From: Comamonadaceae bacterium
GTDB lineage: Bacteria > Pseudomonadota > Gammaproteobacteria > Burkholderiales > Burkholderiaceae_C
Direction of reading: 5' to 3'
Length of the DNA stretch: 64,000 nucleotides
NCBI GenBank assembly: GCA_013297925.1
Contig: JAAFJC010000007.1
Span: forward strand, 1-64,000
The position numbers and the translations under genes are program-made. Below the pieces are notes generated by a model, which made no database searches, was not told where the DNA came from, and saw nothing but the letters and a program-made list of their open reading frames with translations. Shown in pieces: positions 1-8,552 of this stretch (position 1 is its first letter; the number at the start of each line of letters is the position of its first letter).

Positions 1-1
1 G

Positions 2-952
2 GGGCTTTTGCTGCCCAGCCGCTGGCGGCGGCTGCACCGCAAGCTTTGCGTGATGGATGGCGGCACGGCGCAGGCCGTCGGCTTTTGTGGCGGCATCAAT
101 GTGTTGGATGATTTTCATGATCCCAACCACGGCACGCTCACGAAACCCCGCTTTGATTTTTCAGTGCGCGTGCAGGGCGCACTGGTGGATGACATCCATG
201 ATGCGACAAGCAGCCTCTGGCTTCGGCAAACCGCTTACAAGCAATTGCGCCAACGCAGGCTGCAGGCAGCAGCCAGCACATGGGTGAAGTCGCGTGAGCT
301 GCCTTCGCGCTTTGTGATCGGCAGCAAGCCCGTGCAGGCGGCCACTGAAGCGCCAAGCGGACATTTGGCAAGAGCAGCCTTGCTGCTGCGCGATAACCTG
401 CGCTACCGCAAGCGCATTGAGCGCGCCTACCTCAAAGCCATCAGTGAGGCGCAGCAAGATATCGTTATCGCCAATGCTTACTTTTTACCAGGGAGAAAGC
501 TGCGCCAAGCCTTGCTCAAAGCAGCCAAGCGCGGCGTGAAGATCAAACTCTTGCTGCAGGGGCGCTATGAGTATTTCATGCAGTATCACGCGGCGCGCCC
601 TGTCTACAACACGCTATTGGCGGCGGGCATTGAAATCTACGAGTATGAAAGCAGCTTTTTGCATGCGAAAGTGGCGGTGATTGATGCTTACAGTGCGAAG
701 GCCTGGGCCACGGTCGGCTCATCCAATCTTGATCCCTTGAGCTTGCTGCTGGCGCGTGAGGCCAATATCGTGGTGCTCGATGGTGCATTTGCGCGGGATT
801 TGCGCGAACGCTTGATCGCGGGAATGCTGCAAGATGGTAACCAACTCAGCGCGCAAGAAATGGCCAGCCGGCCCTGGCATCAGCGCCTGCTTGATCGTGT
901 GGCTTTTGGCTTGATGCGCTTGGCGCTCTCTGTCACTGGGCGGCGCTATTGA
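2..952 (+). CDS. clsB: Cardiolipin synthase ClsB-type phospholipase D protein (5' truncated)
   Basis: Membrane-associated phospholipid synthase of the phospholipase D superfamily. ClsB-type enzymes join phosphatidyl donors to phosphatidylglycerol (or glycerol) to make cardiolipin. The frame is open from the window edge, so the N-terminus is missing; the track's TTG at base 8 is internal. Both HKD motifs are visible: HRKLCVMDG at the very start, and HAKVAVID followed by VGSSNLD in the C-terminal half, which fixes the superfamily. Choosing ClsB over other PLD-type synthases rests on overall resemblance. The stop codon overlaps the ATG of the next gene (TGATG), so it may be co-transcribed with the repair genes, which have no obvious functional link. 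Confidence 0.82.
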   Translation, partial: GLLLPSRWRRLHRKLCVMDGGTAQAVGFCGGINVLDDFHDPNHGTLTKPRFDFSVRVQGALVDDIHDATSSLWLRQTAYKQLRQRRLQAAASTWVKSRELPSRFVIGSKPVQAATEAPSGHLARAALLLRDNLRYRKRIERAYLKAISEAQQDIVIANAYFLPGRKLRQALLKAAKRGVKIKLLLQGRYEYFMQYHAARPVYNTLLAAGIEIYEYESSFLHAKVAVIDAYSAKAWATVGSSNLDPLSLLLAREANIVVLDGAFARDLRERLIAGMLQDGNQLSAQEMASRPWHQRLLDRVAFGLMRLALSVTGRRY

Positions 953-2019
953 TGTCTGCTGGCGATCTCATCGTACAAAGACATGAGGGCCTGTATTGCC
1001 CAGCGGGGGATTTCTATATCGATCCGTGGCGGCCTGTGGATCGCGCCGTGATCACCCATGCCCATGCGGATCACGCGCGCACGGGGCATGGGCATTACTT
1101 GGCTCACACCAAAGCGCAAGGCGTGATGCGCTCGCGGCTGGGGGCGATCAATCTGCAGCCCTTGGAATATGGCGAGCCCGTGATCCACAACGGCGTGCGC
1201 ATCTCACTGCATCCTGCCGGGCATGTGCTCGGCTCATCGCAAGTGCGGCTTGAATATGGCGGGCAAGTGTGGGTAGCCAGCGGCGATTACAAGGTCGCGC
1301 CTGATGCCACTTGCGAGCCGTTTGAGCCGGTGCGCTGCGATACGTTTATTACCGAGAGCACCTTTGGCCTGCCGATTTACCGCTGGCAGGATGACAAAGA
1401 AGTGTTTGCCCAGATCAATGCTTGGTGGGCAGCCAATGCGGCGGCAGGCAAGGCCAGCGTGCTCTGCTGCTACAGCTTTGGCAAAGCGCAGCGCATCTTG
1501 AGTGGCATCGATCCCAGCATCGGCGCGATCATCACGCATGCCGCAGTGGAGCCACTCAATCGCGCTTACCGCGAAGCAGGCGTAGCGCTGCCAGAGACGC
1601 GCACGGTGAGCGAAGTCAAAGATGCAGCGGATTTCAAAACCTGCCTCGTGCTCTGCCCGCCTAGCGCCACAGGAACGCCTTGGATCAAACGCTTCGAACC
1701 CTACTCCGATGCCTTTGCCAGCGGCTGGATGCTGCTGCGCGGCGCGCGGCGCAGAGGCGGCTATGACCGCGGCTTTGTGCTATCAGATCACGCTGATTGG
1801 CCGGGCTTGCACAGCGCGATTGCAGCGACGCAGGCTAGCAGAGTGATCGTGACGCATGGTAGCGTGCCAGTCATGGTGCGCTATTTGCAGGAGCAGGGTT
1901 TGCAAGCGGGGAGCTTCCAAACCGAGTATGGAGATGAGAATTTAGAGGAAAAACAGGAGCTCGCACGCACGGAATCTGCGCAGGGTGCTACTGATTTGAT
2001 AGTAGAGAGCAAAACGTGA
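952..2019 (+). CDS. Ligase-associated DNA exonuclease (LEX, metallo-beta-lactamase fold)
   Basis: Predicted metal-dependent nuclease of the family that accompanies bacterial ATP-dependent ligases in a DNA repair operon. The metallo-beta-lactamase motif HAHADH sits at residues 36-41, and HPAGHVLGS and SDHADWPG further along supply other metal ligands. The ATG at 952 is preferred to the track's TTG at 949, because it overlaps the clsB stop (TGATG) and gives the usual MSAGDLI start. The extreme C-terminus (TESAQGATDLIVES) is encoded by a copy of the dispersed ~40 bp repeat, so the tail is probably a late addition. The ligase gene follows after 22 nt. Confidence 0.88.
   Translation: MSAGDLIVQRHEGLYCPAGDFYIDPWRPVDRAVITHAHADHARTGHGHYLAHTKAQGVMRSRLGAINLQPLEYGEPVIHNGVRISLHPAGHVLGSSQVRLEYGGQVWVASGDYKVAPDATCEPFEPVRCDTFITESTFGLPIYRWQDDKEVFAQINAWWAANAAAGKASVLCCYSFGKAQRILSGIDPSIGAIITHAAVEPLNRAYREAGVALPETRTVSEVKDAADFKTCLVLCPPSATGTPWIKRFEPYSDAFASGWMLLRGARRRGGYDRGFVLSDHADWPGLHSAIAATQASRVIVTHGSVPVMVRYLQEQGLQAGSFQTEYGDENLEEKQELARTESAQGATDLIVESKT
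1971..2010 (+). repeat. Dispersed ~40 bp repeat, copy 1 (in LEX exonuclease C-terminus)
   Basis: Begins GGAATCTGCGCAGGGTGCTA and ends in TTTGATAGTAGAGAGC. It matches the family core (AATCTGCGC ... GCTA ... TTTGATAG). It supplies the last codons of the exonuclease; the GCCGGCAT end of the element is not conserved here. Confidence 0.7.
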
Positions 2020-2041
2020 AGCGATTGAAAGCGAACAAATC

Positions 2042-3781
2042 GTGAGGCGATTTGCGGAACTTTACACGCAGCTCGACTCCACCACGGCGACGAATGACAA
2101 GCTCGCCGCGCTGCAAAGTTACTTCGATGATGTTGCTCAAAAGCATCCGCAAGACGCGGCTTGGGCGCTGTATTTCTTGGCCGGCGGCAAGCCTCGGCAA
2201 GTGGTGAAAACATCGCTGCTCAAGCTCTGGGCGCAAGAGGCTGCGGGTGTGCCGGAATGGTTGTTTGAAGAAAGCTATCAGGCCGTGGGCGATTTGGCGG
2301 AGACGATTGCGCACATTGTTCCGTGTTCAGTGCCGAGCAAGGCGCACACTCAAGATGACACCGGCTTGGGCGAGTGGGTGGCTCGCTTGCAAGCTTTGAA
2401 AGCGCTGGATGAACACGCGCAAGGCGAGCAGATCAAAGCTTGGTGGGGCGAGATGGACGCACTCTCACGCATTCTGCTGATCAAGCTGATTGGCGGCGGC
2501 TTTCGCGTGGGCGTGAGTAAGCTGCTCGTCACGCGCGCACTGGCTGCGCATGCTCAGATCGATGCCAAGATCATGGCGCAAAGGCTGATGGGCTACACCG
2601 AAGGCAAGGCTGTAAGCGGCGAGGCGCTTACTCTTAAATTCATAGCGCTCTGCGCAATGAATATGCCGGGCAATGAGCAAAATCGCTCAGATTCTGGGCA
2701 ACCTTATCCGTTCTTCTTGGCGCATGGCCTGCCTCCTGCTGCGGCGCTGGATGCAAGCACTTTATTGGCAGAGTTGGGCGCAGTGAGCGATTGGCAAGCC
2801 GAGTGGAAATACGACGGCATTCGGGCGCAGATCGTCAAGCGTGGTGGGCAAGTGCATGTGTGGTCTCGTGGTGAAGAGCTGATGAACGGGCGCTTTCCTG
2901 AGATCGAATCCCTCGCCGTGCATCTGCCCGATGGCACGGTGCTTGATGGCGAAATCCTCGTGGTGAAAGACGGCGCGCCGCAGCCCTTTAACTTTCTCCA
3001 GCAGCGCATCGGTCGAAAAACGCTGAGCAAAAAAGTGCTCCAAGACGCGCCTGTGAGCTTCATGGCCTATGACTTTCTCGAAACACAAAGCCAAGACATT
3101 CGCGCGCAAGCTCAGCATCTGCGCCGTAGTCAACTTGAAGCCTTGCTCGCAAACAAACAAGGCTGGTTGCTCTCCCCCATCGTGCAAGCAGATGATTGGC
3201 AGCAACTCAAAGAGCAACGCAGCCAATCCCGCGAGCGTGGCGTAGAAGGCTTGATGCTGAAGAAGAAAGATGCGGCTTATGGCCAAGGCCGCACCAAGGC
3301 CGATGGGCTTTGGTGGAAATGGAAGATTGATCCGCTCACGGTCGATTGCGTGCTGATCTACGCCCAAGCCGGCCACGGCAGGCGAGCCAGCGTTTATACC
3401 GATTACACCTTTGCGGTGTGGAATCGCCCGCCGCGCGATGAGCAAGAAGCGCAAGCCGTGATAGACGCGGTTGAGAAGCGCCTACCGGCGCAACCCGAAG
3501 CCTTGCAACTCGTGACGTTTGCCAAAGCTTACTCAGGCCTCACCGACGAAGAATTCAAACAAATCGATGCCATCATCCGCAAAACCACGCTGGAAAAGTT
3601 CGGCCCCGTGCGCAGCGTCAAGCCCAGCGTCGTTTTCGAGCTTGGCTTTGAAGGCATCAACCGCTCCCCGCGCCACAAAAGCGGCATCGCCGTGCGCTTC
3701 CCTCGCATGCTACGCATCCGATTTGACAAACCGCTGCATGAGGCCAATACCTTGCAGGATTTGCAGAAGCTTCTTGGTTAG
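2042..3781 (+). CDS. ATP-dependent DNA ligase (LEX-associated type)
   Basis: Seals DNA nicks via a covalent lysyl-AMP. The nucleotidyltransferase motif KYDGIRAQ places the adenylated lysine at residue 256; EGLMLKKKDAAYGQG and WWKWKID are motifs IV and V. The N-terminal ~230 residues form the DNA-binding domain and the C-terminal part the OB fold; 579 aa fits the family. A GTG start is used, because MRRFAELYTQLDSTT matches the usual N-terminus of this subfamily. In many Proteobacteria this operon also carries a DEXH helicase and the phosphoesterase PdeM. Neither follows here: the convergent GntR gene begins one base past the stop codon. Confidence 0.9.
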   Translation: MRRFAELYTQLDSTTATNDKLAALQSYFDDVAQKHPQDAAWALYFLAGGKPRQVVKTSLLKLWAQEAAGVPEWLFEESYQAVGDLAETIAHIVPCSVPSKAHTQDDTGLGEWVARLQALKALDEHAQGEQIKAWWGEMDALSRILLIKLIGGGFRVGVSKLLVTRALAAHAQIDAKIMAQRLMGYTEGKAVSGEALTLKFIALCAMNMPGNEQNRSDSGQPYPFFLAHGLPPAAALDASTLLAELGAVSDWQAEWKYDGIRAQIVKRGGQVHVWSRGEELMNGRFPEIESLAVHLPDGTVLDGEILVVKDGAPQPFNFLQQRIGRKTLSKKVLQDAPVSFMAYDFLETQSQDIRAQAQHLRRSQLEALLANKQGWLLSPIVQADDWQQLKEQRSQSRERGVEGLMLKKKDAAYGQGRTKADGLWWKWKIDPLTVDCVLIYAQAGHGRRASVYTDYTFAVWNRPPRDEQEAQAVIDAVEKRLPAQPEALQLVTFAKAYSGLTDEEFKQIDAIIRKTTLEKFGPVRSVKPSVVFELGFEGINRSPRHKSGIAVRFPRMLRIRFDKPLHEANTLQDLQKLLG

Positions 3782-3782
3782 C

Positions 3783-4493
3783 TTACTTCGAGCGCGCCAT
3801 AAACACCTGATGCAGCGTGATCTTGCGCACCTCGGTTTGGCTCGATTGGATATGCGCTTTGAGCAGCATCACCGCCTGATCAGCGCGCTTGGCTCGAATC
3901 GCTTTGAGGATTTTTCCATGCTCTTCGTAGGTGGCATCAATGCGCAGGGCTTGCGTGAAATCAAGCTGGCGAATGATGCGGATGCGCTCGGTCACGTCAC
4001 TGTGTACGCGGCTCATCTCGGCATTGCCGCAAGCCGCCACGAGGGTGCTGTGAAACTGCTCATCCCAGCGTGCCACTTGCGTGCCATCGCTGCTGCGCTG
4101 CGCAGTAGGCACAAGCCAGATCGCTGCAAGCGCTTGTAACTCTTGGGAAGGCAGCTCATCATCTCGTGCGCACAGCCGCTGCACCGCCGTCGTCTCCAAA
4201 ATCATGCGCAGATCGTAGAGCTGCTCAAACTGATCGAAATCAAACGGCAACACGCGCCAGCCGCTGCGAAACAGCACCTCCACCAAGCCCTCTTGCTGCA
4301 AACGAATCAAGGCTTGACGCACGGGTGTGCGCGACACATCAAGCCGCTCGCATAACTCGTTCTCCGTGAAGCGATCCCCGGGAATCAGCTTGAACTGCGC
4401 AATATCTCGCTTGACTTGGGCATACACCTCATCCGCCCGCGAAGGTGCGCGCGTGGCGGGGGATTCGGTCAAGGTGCGGCGAGACAGTGGCAT
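3783..4493 (-). CDS. GntR family transcriptional regulator, FCD subfamily
   Basis: DNA-binding repressor/activator with an N-terminal winged helix-turn-helix (residues ~22-90; ENELCERLDVSRTPVRQALIRLQ) and an all-helical FCD ligand-binding domain (residues ~95-225). FCD domains usually bind small carboxylates through a metal. It is the last gene of the 18-gene nitrogen cluster, 7 nt after atzH, so it is the obvious candidate to control the cluster; autoregulation is likely. FCD regulators commonly bind TTGTATACAA-type palindromes, and one is found at 21059-21070 before the BMP binding protein. Known cyanuric acid clusters use a LysR regulator (AtzR) instead. The ligand is not predictable from sequence. 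Confidence 0.9.
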   Translation of the reverse strand: MPLSRRTLTESPATRAPSRADEVYAQVKRDIAQFKLIPGDRFTENELCERLDVSRTPVRQALIRLQQEGLVEVLFRSGWRVLPFDFDQFEQLYDLRMILETTAVQRLCARDDELPSQELQALAAIWLVPTAQRSSDGTQVARWDEQFHSTLVAACGNAEMSRVHSDVTERIRIIRQLDFTQALRIDATYEEHGKILKAIRAKRADQAVMLLKAHIQSSQTEVRKITLHQVFMARSK

Positions 4494-4500
4494 GCCTCGA

Positions 4501-4878
4501 TTATCCCGCTAGCAAACTCACATGCGCCGCCACCACACGCCAGCCATCAGGCATACGCACCCAGGTTTGGCTCTGCCGCCCAGGTTTGTTACCACCGACG
4601 CGCTGAAATTCGATATTGGCTGTGGCGTAATCACGCCCGTAGGTGGTGATCACGGTGCGCAGCACATCACGCGCCAGCCCTTGCGCCGGGCGGCCTGCGC
4701 GGAAGGCTTGAATTGCAGCGAAGCCGTAAAGATTCTCGCCTACGCCGTAGCGCAGCGTGTGCGGGCTGTTCCAAAACAACTCATCGAGCACGGCCACATC
4801 GTTCGCGACGAGCGCCTTTTCGTAGCGCGCAAATGCGGCGCTCACTTCCGCCAGAGTTTCAGGGTGATTGATGTCCAT
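4501..4878 (-). CDS. atzH: AtzH / HpxZ-like protein (DUF3225)
   Basis: A 125-residue protein of the NTF2-like DUF3225 family, which includes AtzH of cyanuric acid clusters and HpxZ of oxalurate catabolism. AtzH has been described as an amidase acting with AtzE/AtzF, but the catalytic residues cannot be judged here. The central segment ([19 protein letters not shown]) is typical of the family. Start chosen at 4878, where ATG overlaps the atzE stop (TGATG); the 245-aa track ORF is an over-extension through atzE. The gene order atzG-atzE-atzH is the conserved arrangement. Confidence 0.85.
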   Translation of the reverse strand: MDINHPETLAEVSAAFARYEKALVANDVAVLDELFWNSPHTLRYGVGENLYGFAAIQAFRAGRPAQGLARDVLRTVITTYGRDYATANIEFQRVGGNKPGRQSQTWVRMPDGWRVVAAHVSLLAG

Positions 4879-6227
4879 CAGAGTTTGCTTTCTTTGAGAT
4901 GTGCGATGCCCGCTTGTTGCAAGGCGGCGGCTGCGCGAAGGGCTAGGTGTTCGTTCCAAGGTGCGGCGATCAGCTGCACGCCAATGGGCAAACCGTTTGC
5001 ACCTTGCGGCCACATCGGCGCGGCCACCACCGGGCAGCCCGCAAAGGAGATCGGCTGGGTGAGCAAGCCCATCGAGGGGCGGCTGGGCAACTTTTGGCCT
5101 TGAATCTCGATCCATTCCGTGCCAATCGTCGGTGCTGCCACAGGCGTAGCGGGTGCGATCAACACATCCCAATCTTGAAAGAGCGCATTGATCTTGTCCC
5201 GATAAATCCGGCGAAAGCGCTGCGCGCGCAGATACCAATCGAGTGGCTGCAAAGCGCCGGCGATGAAACGATCCACCGAATGCGGCTCAAAATCTTGGGG
5301 GCGTTTTTTCAATTCGTCAAGATGCAAGCTGCCGCCTTCGCTCGCGGTGATCACAAAAGCCGCAGTGCGCCCCAGTGCAGCATCTGGCCAGATCACACTG
5401 CGATTCGTCGCTTGCAGCGTTTCAGCAGCCAGCGCGGCCACGCTGCGGGCTTCATCACTGGCCATGTCATGAAAATAGCCCCCAAGCTGGCCGATGCGCA
5501 AGCCTTGCGTGCCCGAGCCCAGCGTGGGCAAACTCGGCTGCACGGCCAAAGCATGGCAGCCGGGATCAAGCGGATCAGCGCCTTGCATCGCGTCATACGC
5601 AGCAGCCAACAGCTCCACGCTATCGGCCATCGGCCCCAGGTGATCAATGCTGTGAACAAAGGGATAGGTGCCGCGCCGCGAGAGCCGGCCAAAGGTGGGC
5701 TTGAGCCCCCACACCCCGCACAGCGATGCGGGCACGCGGATCGAGCCATTGGTGTCTGACCCGAGCGTGAGCGGCACTTGGCCTGCTGCCACCGCCGCAC
5801 CCGAGCCGCCCGACGAGCCACCCGAGATGCGCGTGAGATCGTGCGGGTTATGCGCCGGGCCGTAATGCGTATTTTCTGTGGTGAAACCGTAGGCATATTC
5901 ATCCATATTGAGCGCGCCGACCAGAATCGCGCCCGCAGCTTGCAGGCGCTGCACGAGCACGGCATCTTGCGCAGCAGGGGCATGCTCACGGTTGATCTTG
6001 GAGCCTGCCAGCGTGGGCAAGCCTTGGATATCGAACAGATTTTTCACCGCATATGGCACACCAGCCAGCGGCCCGAGGCTTTCGCCCTTGGCGCGGCGGG
6101 TATCTACTGCTTGCGCTTCGCTGCGAGCGCGATCAAAGGTGTGCGCCGTGAAAGCGTTCACCTGTTTATCGGTGGCGGTGATGCGCGCAATCGCCTGCTC
6201 AACGCGCTGCAAAGCCGTCATGCTCAT
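4878..6227 (-). CDS. atzE: AtzE-family amidohydrolase (1-carboxybiuret hydrolase-like, amidase signature)
   Basis: Amidase-signature enzyme. The Ser-cisSer-Lys triad is readable as K62 (GVPYAVKN), S138 (ISGGSSGGS) and S162 (GSDTNGSIR), with the normal 24-residue gap between the serines. AtzE, with its small partner AtzG, deaminates 1-carboxybiuret in the cyanuric acid pathway. The close relative HpxY acts on oxalurate, and sequence alone does not separate the two. The start is well supported: ATG at 6227 follows AAGGAGGG and overlaps the atzG stop (ATGA). AtzEG resembles GatA-GatC of the tRNA amidotransferase. 449 aa is normal length. Confidence 0.88.
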   Translation of the reverse strand: MSMTALQRVEQAIARITATDKQVNAFTAHTFDRARSEAQAVDTRRAKGESLGPLAGVPYAVKNLFDIQGLPTLAGSKINREHAPAAQDAVLVQRLQAAGAILVGALNMDEYAYGFTTENTHYGPAHNPHDLTRISGGSSGGSGAAVAAGQVPLTLGSDTNGSIRVPASLCGVWGLKPTFGRLSRRGTYPFVHSIDHLGPMADSVELLAAAYDAMQGADPLDPGCHALAVQPSLPTLGSGTQGLRIGQLGGYFHDMASDEARSVAALAAETLQATNRSVIWPDAALGRTAAFVITASEGGSLHLDELKKRPQDFEPHSVDRFIAGALQPLDWYLRAQRFRRIYRDKINALFQDWDVLIAPATPVAAPTIGTEWIEIQGQKLPSRPSMGLLTQPISFAGCPVVAAPMWPQGANGLPIGVQLIAAPWNEHLALRAAAALQQAGIAHLKESKL

Positions 6228-6442
6228 GCGCCCTCCTTACCTGCGACAACAGGAAAAGGCGAAGGCCGGAAAATCTCAGCCAACTCTTGCTCAGGCGCGA
6301 GCGGATACTGCTTCAAAGCGGTGACCATGCCAAAGGTGCGCCCCAGATGCATGGCTACGTTTTTGGCGCGAACCTCATCCAGAGGCAAATCAATGGCCTT
6401 GGCCATGGTGTTGACGTAATTCAAGGCTTCTTCATCGGTCAT
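6224..6442 (-). CDS. atzG: AtzG-like small subunit (DUF4089)
   Basis: A 72-residue helical protein of the DUF4089 family, the partner of AtzE. AtzG resembles GatC and stabilises its amidase by wrapping round it. Its stop overlaps the atzE start by 4 nt (ATGA), so the two are probably made in fixed ratio. The ATG at 6442 has a good ribosome site (AAGGAGAC). The homologue in oxalurate operons is called HpxX. It follows directly after the dipeptide transporter genes, which suggests the transporter supplies the AtzEG substrate. Confidence 0.85.
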   Translation of the reverse strand: MTDEEALNYVNTMAKAIDLPLDEVRAKNVAMHLGRTFGMVTALKQYPLAPEQELAEIFRPSPFPVVAGKEGA

Positions 6443-6452
6443 ACCCGTCTCC

Positions 6453-7463
6453 TTAAAACTCTTTCAAACGATCCATATGATGACAGGCCGCTTCACGCGC
6501 TTTGCCCACCGCTTGCAATACAGGCGCTTCGCTCGCACAACGCTCATTCGCATGCGGGCAACGGCCTTGAAAACTACAGCGCGGGATGTCCTTCGGAGCA
6601 TTTGCAGTCTGCTTGCTCATCATACGGATCGGGCTTTGCGGATCGCCAGGCAGCAGATACTCGCTCACATCACGCCCCGAGCCGGGAATCGATGCAATCA
6701 AAGCTTGCGTGTACGGGTGCTTAGGCGCAGCAAACAACTCCGCCGCCGGCCCGCTCTCCACAATGCGCCCCAGATACATCACCAGCACGCGATCACAGAG
6801 CAGGCGCACCACATTCAAATCGTGCGACACAAACAAAAAACTCATGCCCAGCTCGCGCTTCAAATCAGCGAGCAGTTGCAAGATCACCACCTGCACCGAT
6901 ACATCGAGTGCAGCGGTGGGCTCATCGAGCACGAGCAGACGCGGGCGCAGCACTGCGGCGCGCGCAATGCCCACGCGCGCCTTTTGCCCACCTGAGAGCT
7001 GATGCGGAAAGCGCGGCAGCAGCTCATGCGGCAGGCCGGTGAGCATAGCAATTTCTTCCACCTTGCGGCGAATCTCTGCTTCGTCTTTGATGCCCATCAA
7101 CAAGCGTAGCGGCTCGGCCAAGGTGTCAAACGCCGAATAGCGCGGGTTCAAACTGTCATGCGCGTCTTGAAACACCATTTGCACATCACGCCGCGTTTTG
7201 TGAGCGGGCATAAGCATCGGGTCGATCAACCCAAGGTCTGTGCCCAGAAAGCGAATCTGCCCATCTGTGATGCCCAGCGTGCGCGTGAGCAGGCGCACGA
7301 GGGTGGACTTGCCGCAACCCGATTCGCCCACCAAGCCCACCGTCTCGCCCGCTTCCATGCGAAAGCTCACGCCATCAACCGCATGCAGCATGCCTTTGCC
7401 CTGCGGTGTTTTCACCGGGAAATGCTTGACGAGATCCATCACCTCTAGCAATGCGGCGCTCAT
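6453..7463 (-). CDS. Dipeptide/oligopeptide-type ABC transporter ATP-binding protein (DppF/OppF-like)
   Basis: Cytoplasmic ATPase of a nickel/peptide-type importer. Walker A GESGCGKST (near residue 44), signature LSGGQKARVGIARA and Walker B LLVLDEPTAALDVS are intact. The C-terminal oligopeptide-ABC tail with cysteines (CSFQGRCPHANERC) is the iron-sulphur-type extension common to OppD/OppF. The start codon overlaps the stop of the preceding ATPase gene (ATGA). It forms a heterodimer with the gene at 7460-8443. Confidence 0.93.
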   Translation of the reverse strand: MSAALLEVMDLVKHFPVKTPQGKGMLHAVDGVSFRMEAGETVGLVGESGCGKSTLVRLLTRTLGITDGQIRFLGTDLGLIDPMLMPAHKTRRDVQMVFQDAHDSLNPRYSAFDTLAEPLRLLMGIKDEAEIRRKVEEIAMLTGLPHELLPRFPHQLSGGQKARVGIARAAVLRPRLLVLDEPTAALDVSVQVVILQLLADLKRELGMSFLFVSHDLNVVRLLCDRVLVMYLGRIVESGPAAELFAAPKHPYTQALIASIPGSGRDVSEYLLPGDPQSPIRMMSKQTANAPKDIPRCSFQGRCPHANERCASEAPVLQAVGKAREAACHHMDRLKEF

Positions 7464-8443
7464 GCAGTCACCTCGCTAGGCATTGAAAGCGCATGATGGC
7501 AACGCACAATGTGATTGCCGTCGGTGGCCGTGGGCAAGGGCGCATCGCAAGCGCTACTCTTGTGTGCGCAGCGCTCTGAAAAGCGGCAAGCTGGCAAATC
7601 ACTGCGGCGCAAATCCGGCAAGCTACCGGGAATTGCGCTCAGTTCTTTCAAGCTCGCTCTGCCCACAGGCGTTGCGCCAATGAGTTGCTGAGTGTAAGGA
7701 TGGCGCGGCTTGCAAAACAGCACTTCGGTAGGCGCGGATTCCACAATATGCCCCGCATGCATCACCACAATGCGATCACACTGCTCGCGCGCCAAGCCCA
7801 GATCATGGGTGATCAGCAGCATGGCCATGCCGCGCTCGCGCGTCTTGGCTTTGATAAGCGACATGATGGCCGCTTGCGTCGTCACGTCCAATCCCGTGGT
7901 GGGCTCGTCGGCGATCAAAAGCTTGGGATTGCAAGCCAGCGCCAAAGCAATCATCACGCGCTGACACAGACCGCCAGAGAGCTCGAATGGATAGGCGTGA
8001 TAGCGCCGCGAAGGATCGGGAATGCGCATGTCTTCTAGGCAGGCAATAGCTCGGGCTTTAAGATCGGTGCGCAGCGTGGTGGTATGGCGTGCGAGCACAT
8101 CTTCGAGCTGATGACCAATCTTGCGAATCGGATTAAGCGCCACCTTCGGATTTTGAAAAATCATCGACACTTCCCGGCCACGAATCGCGGCCAGATCGTC
8201 TTCTTTGGCGGCGAGTAAGTTGAGGCCATCAAACTGCGCACTGCCTTGCGTAATCCTTGCCGCTGCATCTGACAAACCGAGCACAGCGTGAGACAGCACG
8301 CTCTTGCCCGAGCCTGATTCGCCCACCAAGCCGACCGTCTCGCCCTTAGCAACAGAAAGCGACACATCATCGAGCGCCTGCACCGTACCGCCGCGTGTGC
8401 GAAATTGCAGTGAGAGCCCACACACCTCCAGCAAATGACTCAT
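7460..8443 (-). CDS. Dipeptide/oligopeptide-type ABC transporter ATP-binding protein (DppD/OppD-like)
   Basis: First ATPase of the importer: Walker A GESGSGKSV, signature LSGGLCQRVMIALA, Walker B LLIADEPTTGLDVT, and a C-terminal cysteine-containing tail (CRFSERCAHKSSAC). The ORF track extends 44 residues upstream into a GC-rich hairpin repeat; I start at ATG 8443 (MSHLLEVCGLSLQF), which follows a purine-rich ribosome site and matches the family N-terminus. The 109 nt gap before it is the largest inside this operon section and contains the repeat at 8475-8544. Confidence 0.92.
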   Translation of the reverse strand: MSHLLEVCGLSLQFRTRGGTVQALDDVSLSVAKGETVGLVGESGSGKSVLSHAVLGLSDAAARITQGSAQFDGLNLLAAKEDDLAAIRGREVSMIFQNPKVALNPIRKIGHQLEDVLARHTTTLRTDLKARAIACLEDMRIPDPSRRYHAYPFELSGGLCQRVMIALALACNPKLLIADEPTTGLDVTTQAAIMSLIKAKTRERGMAMLLITHDLGLAREQCDRIVVMHAGHIVESAPTEVLFCKPRHPYTQQLIGATPVGRASLKELSAIPGSLPDLRRSDLPACRFSERCAHKSSACDAPLPTATDGNHIVRCHHALSMPSEVTA

Positions 8444-8474
8444 GCCTTGCCCCCTCTTCCAAGTGCCAGCGCAG

Positions 8475-8544
8475 AGCCGGCTTTGCCGGGCTGCTGCTGG
8501 CGCCCCCTTAAGGGGGAGACGCCGAAGGCGTTTCGGGGGTGGGT
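8475..8544. repeat. GC-rich intergenic hairpin element
   Basis: Lies between the permease and ATPase genes. It contains the perfect 14-nt palindrome CCCCCTTAAGGGGG (8503-8516) followed by ACGCC-GAA-GGCGT (8519-8531) and a G-run. Elements of this style are, to my recollection, common between genes in Comamonadaceae. It could act as an mRNA-stabilising or processing structure that separates expression of the permease and ATPase halves. Confidence 0.55.
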
Positions 8545-8552
8545 CACCGCGT

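Noticed and set aside
3519-4139. 206-aa + ORF across the ligase end and GntR gene
   Set aside because: Overlaps two well-supported genes in other frames and has no recognisable domain.
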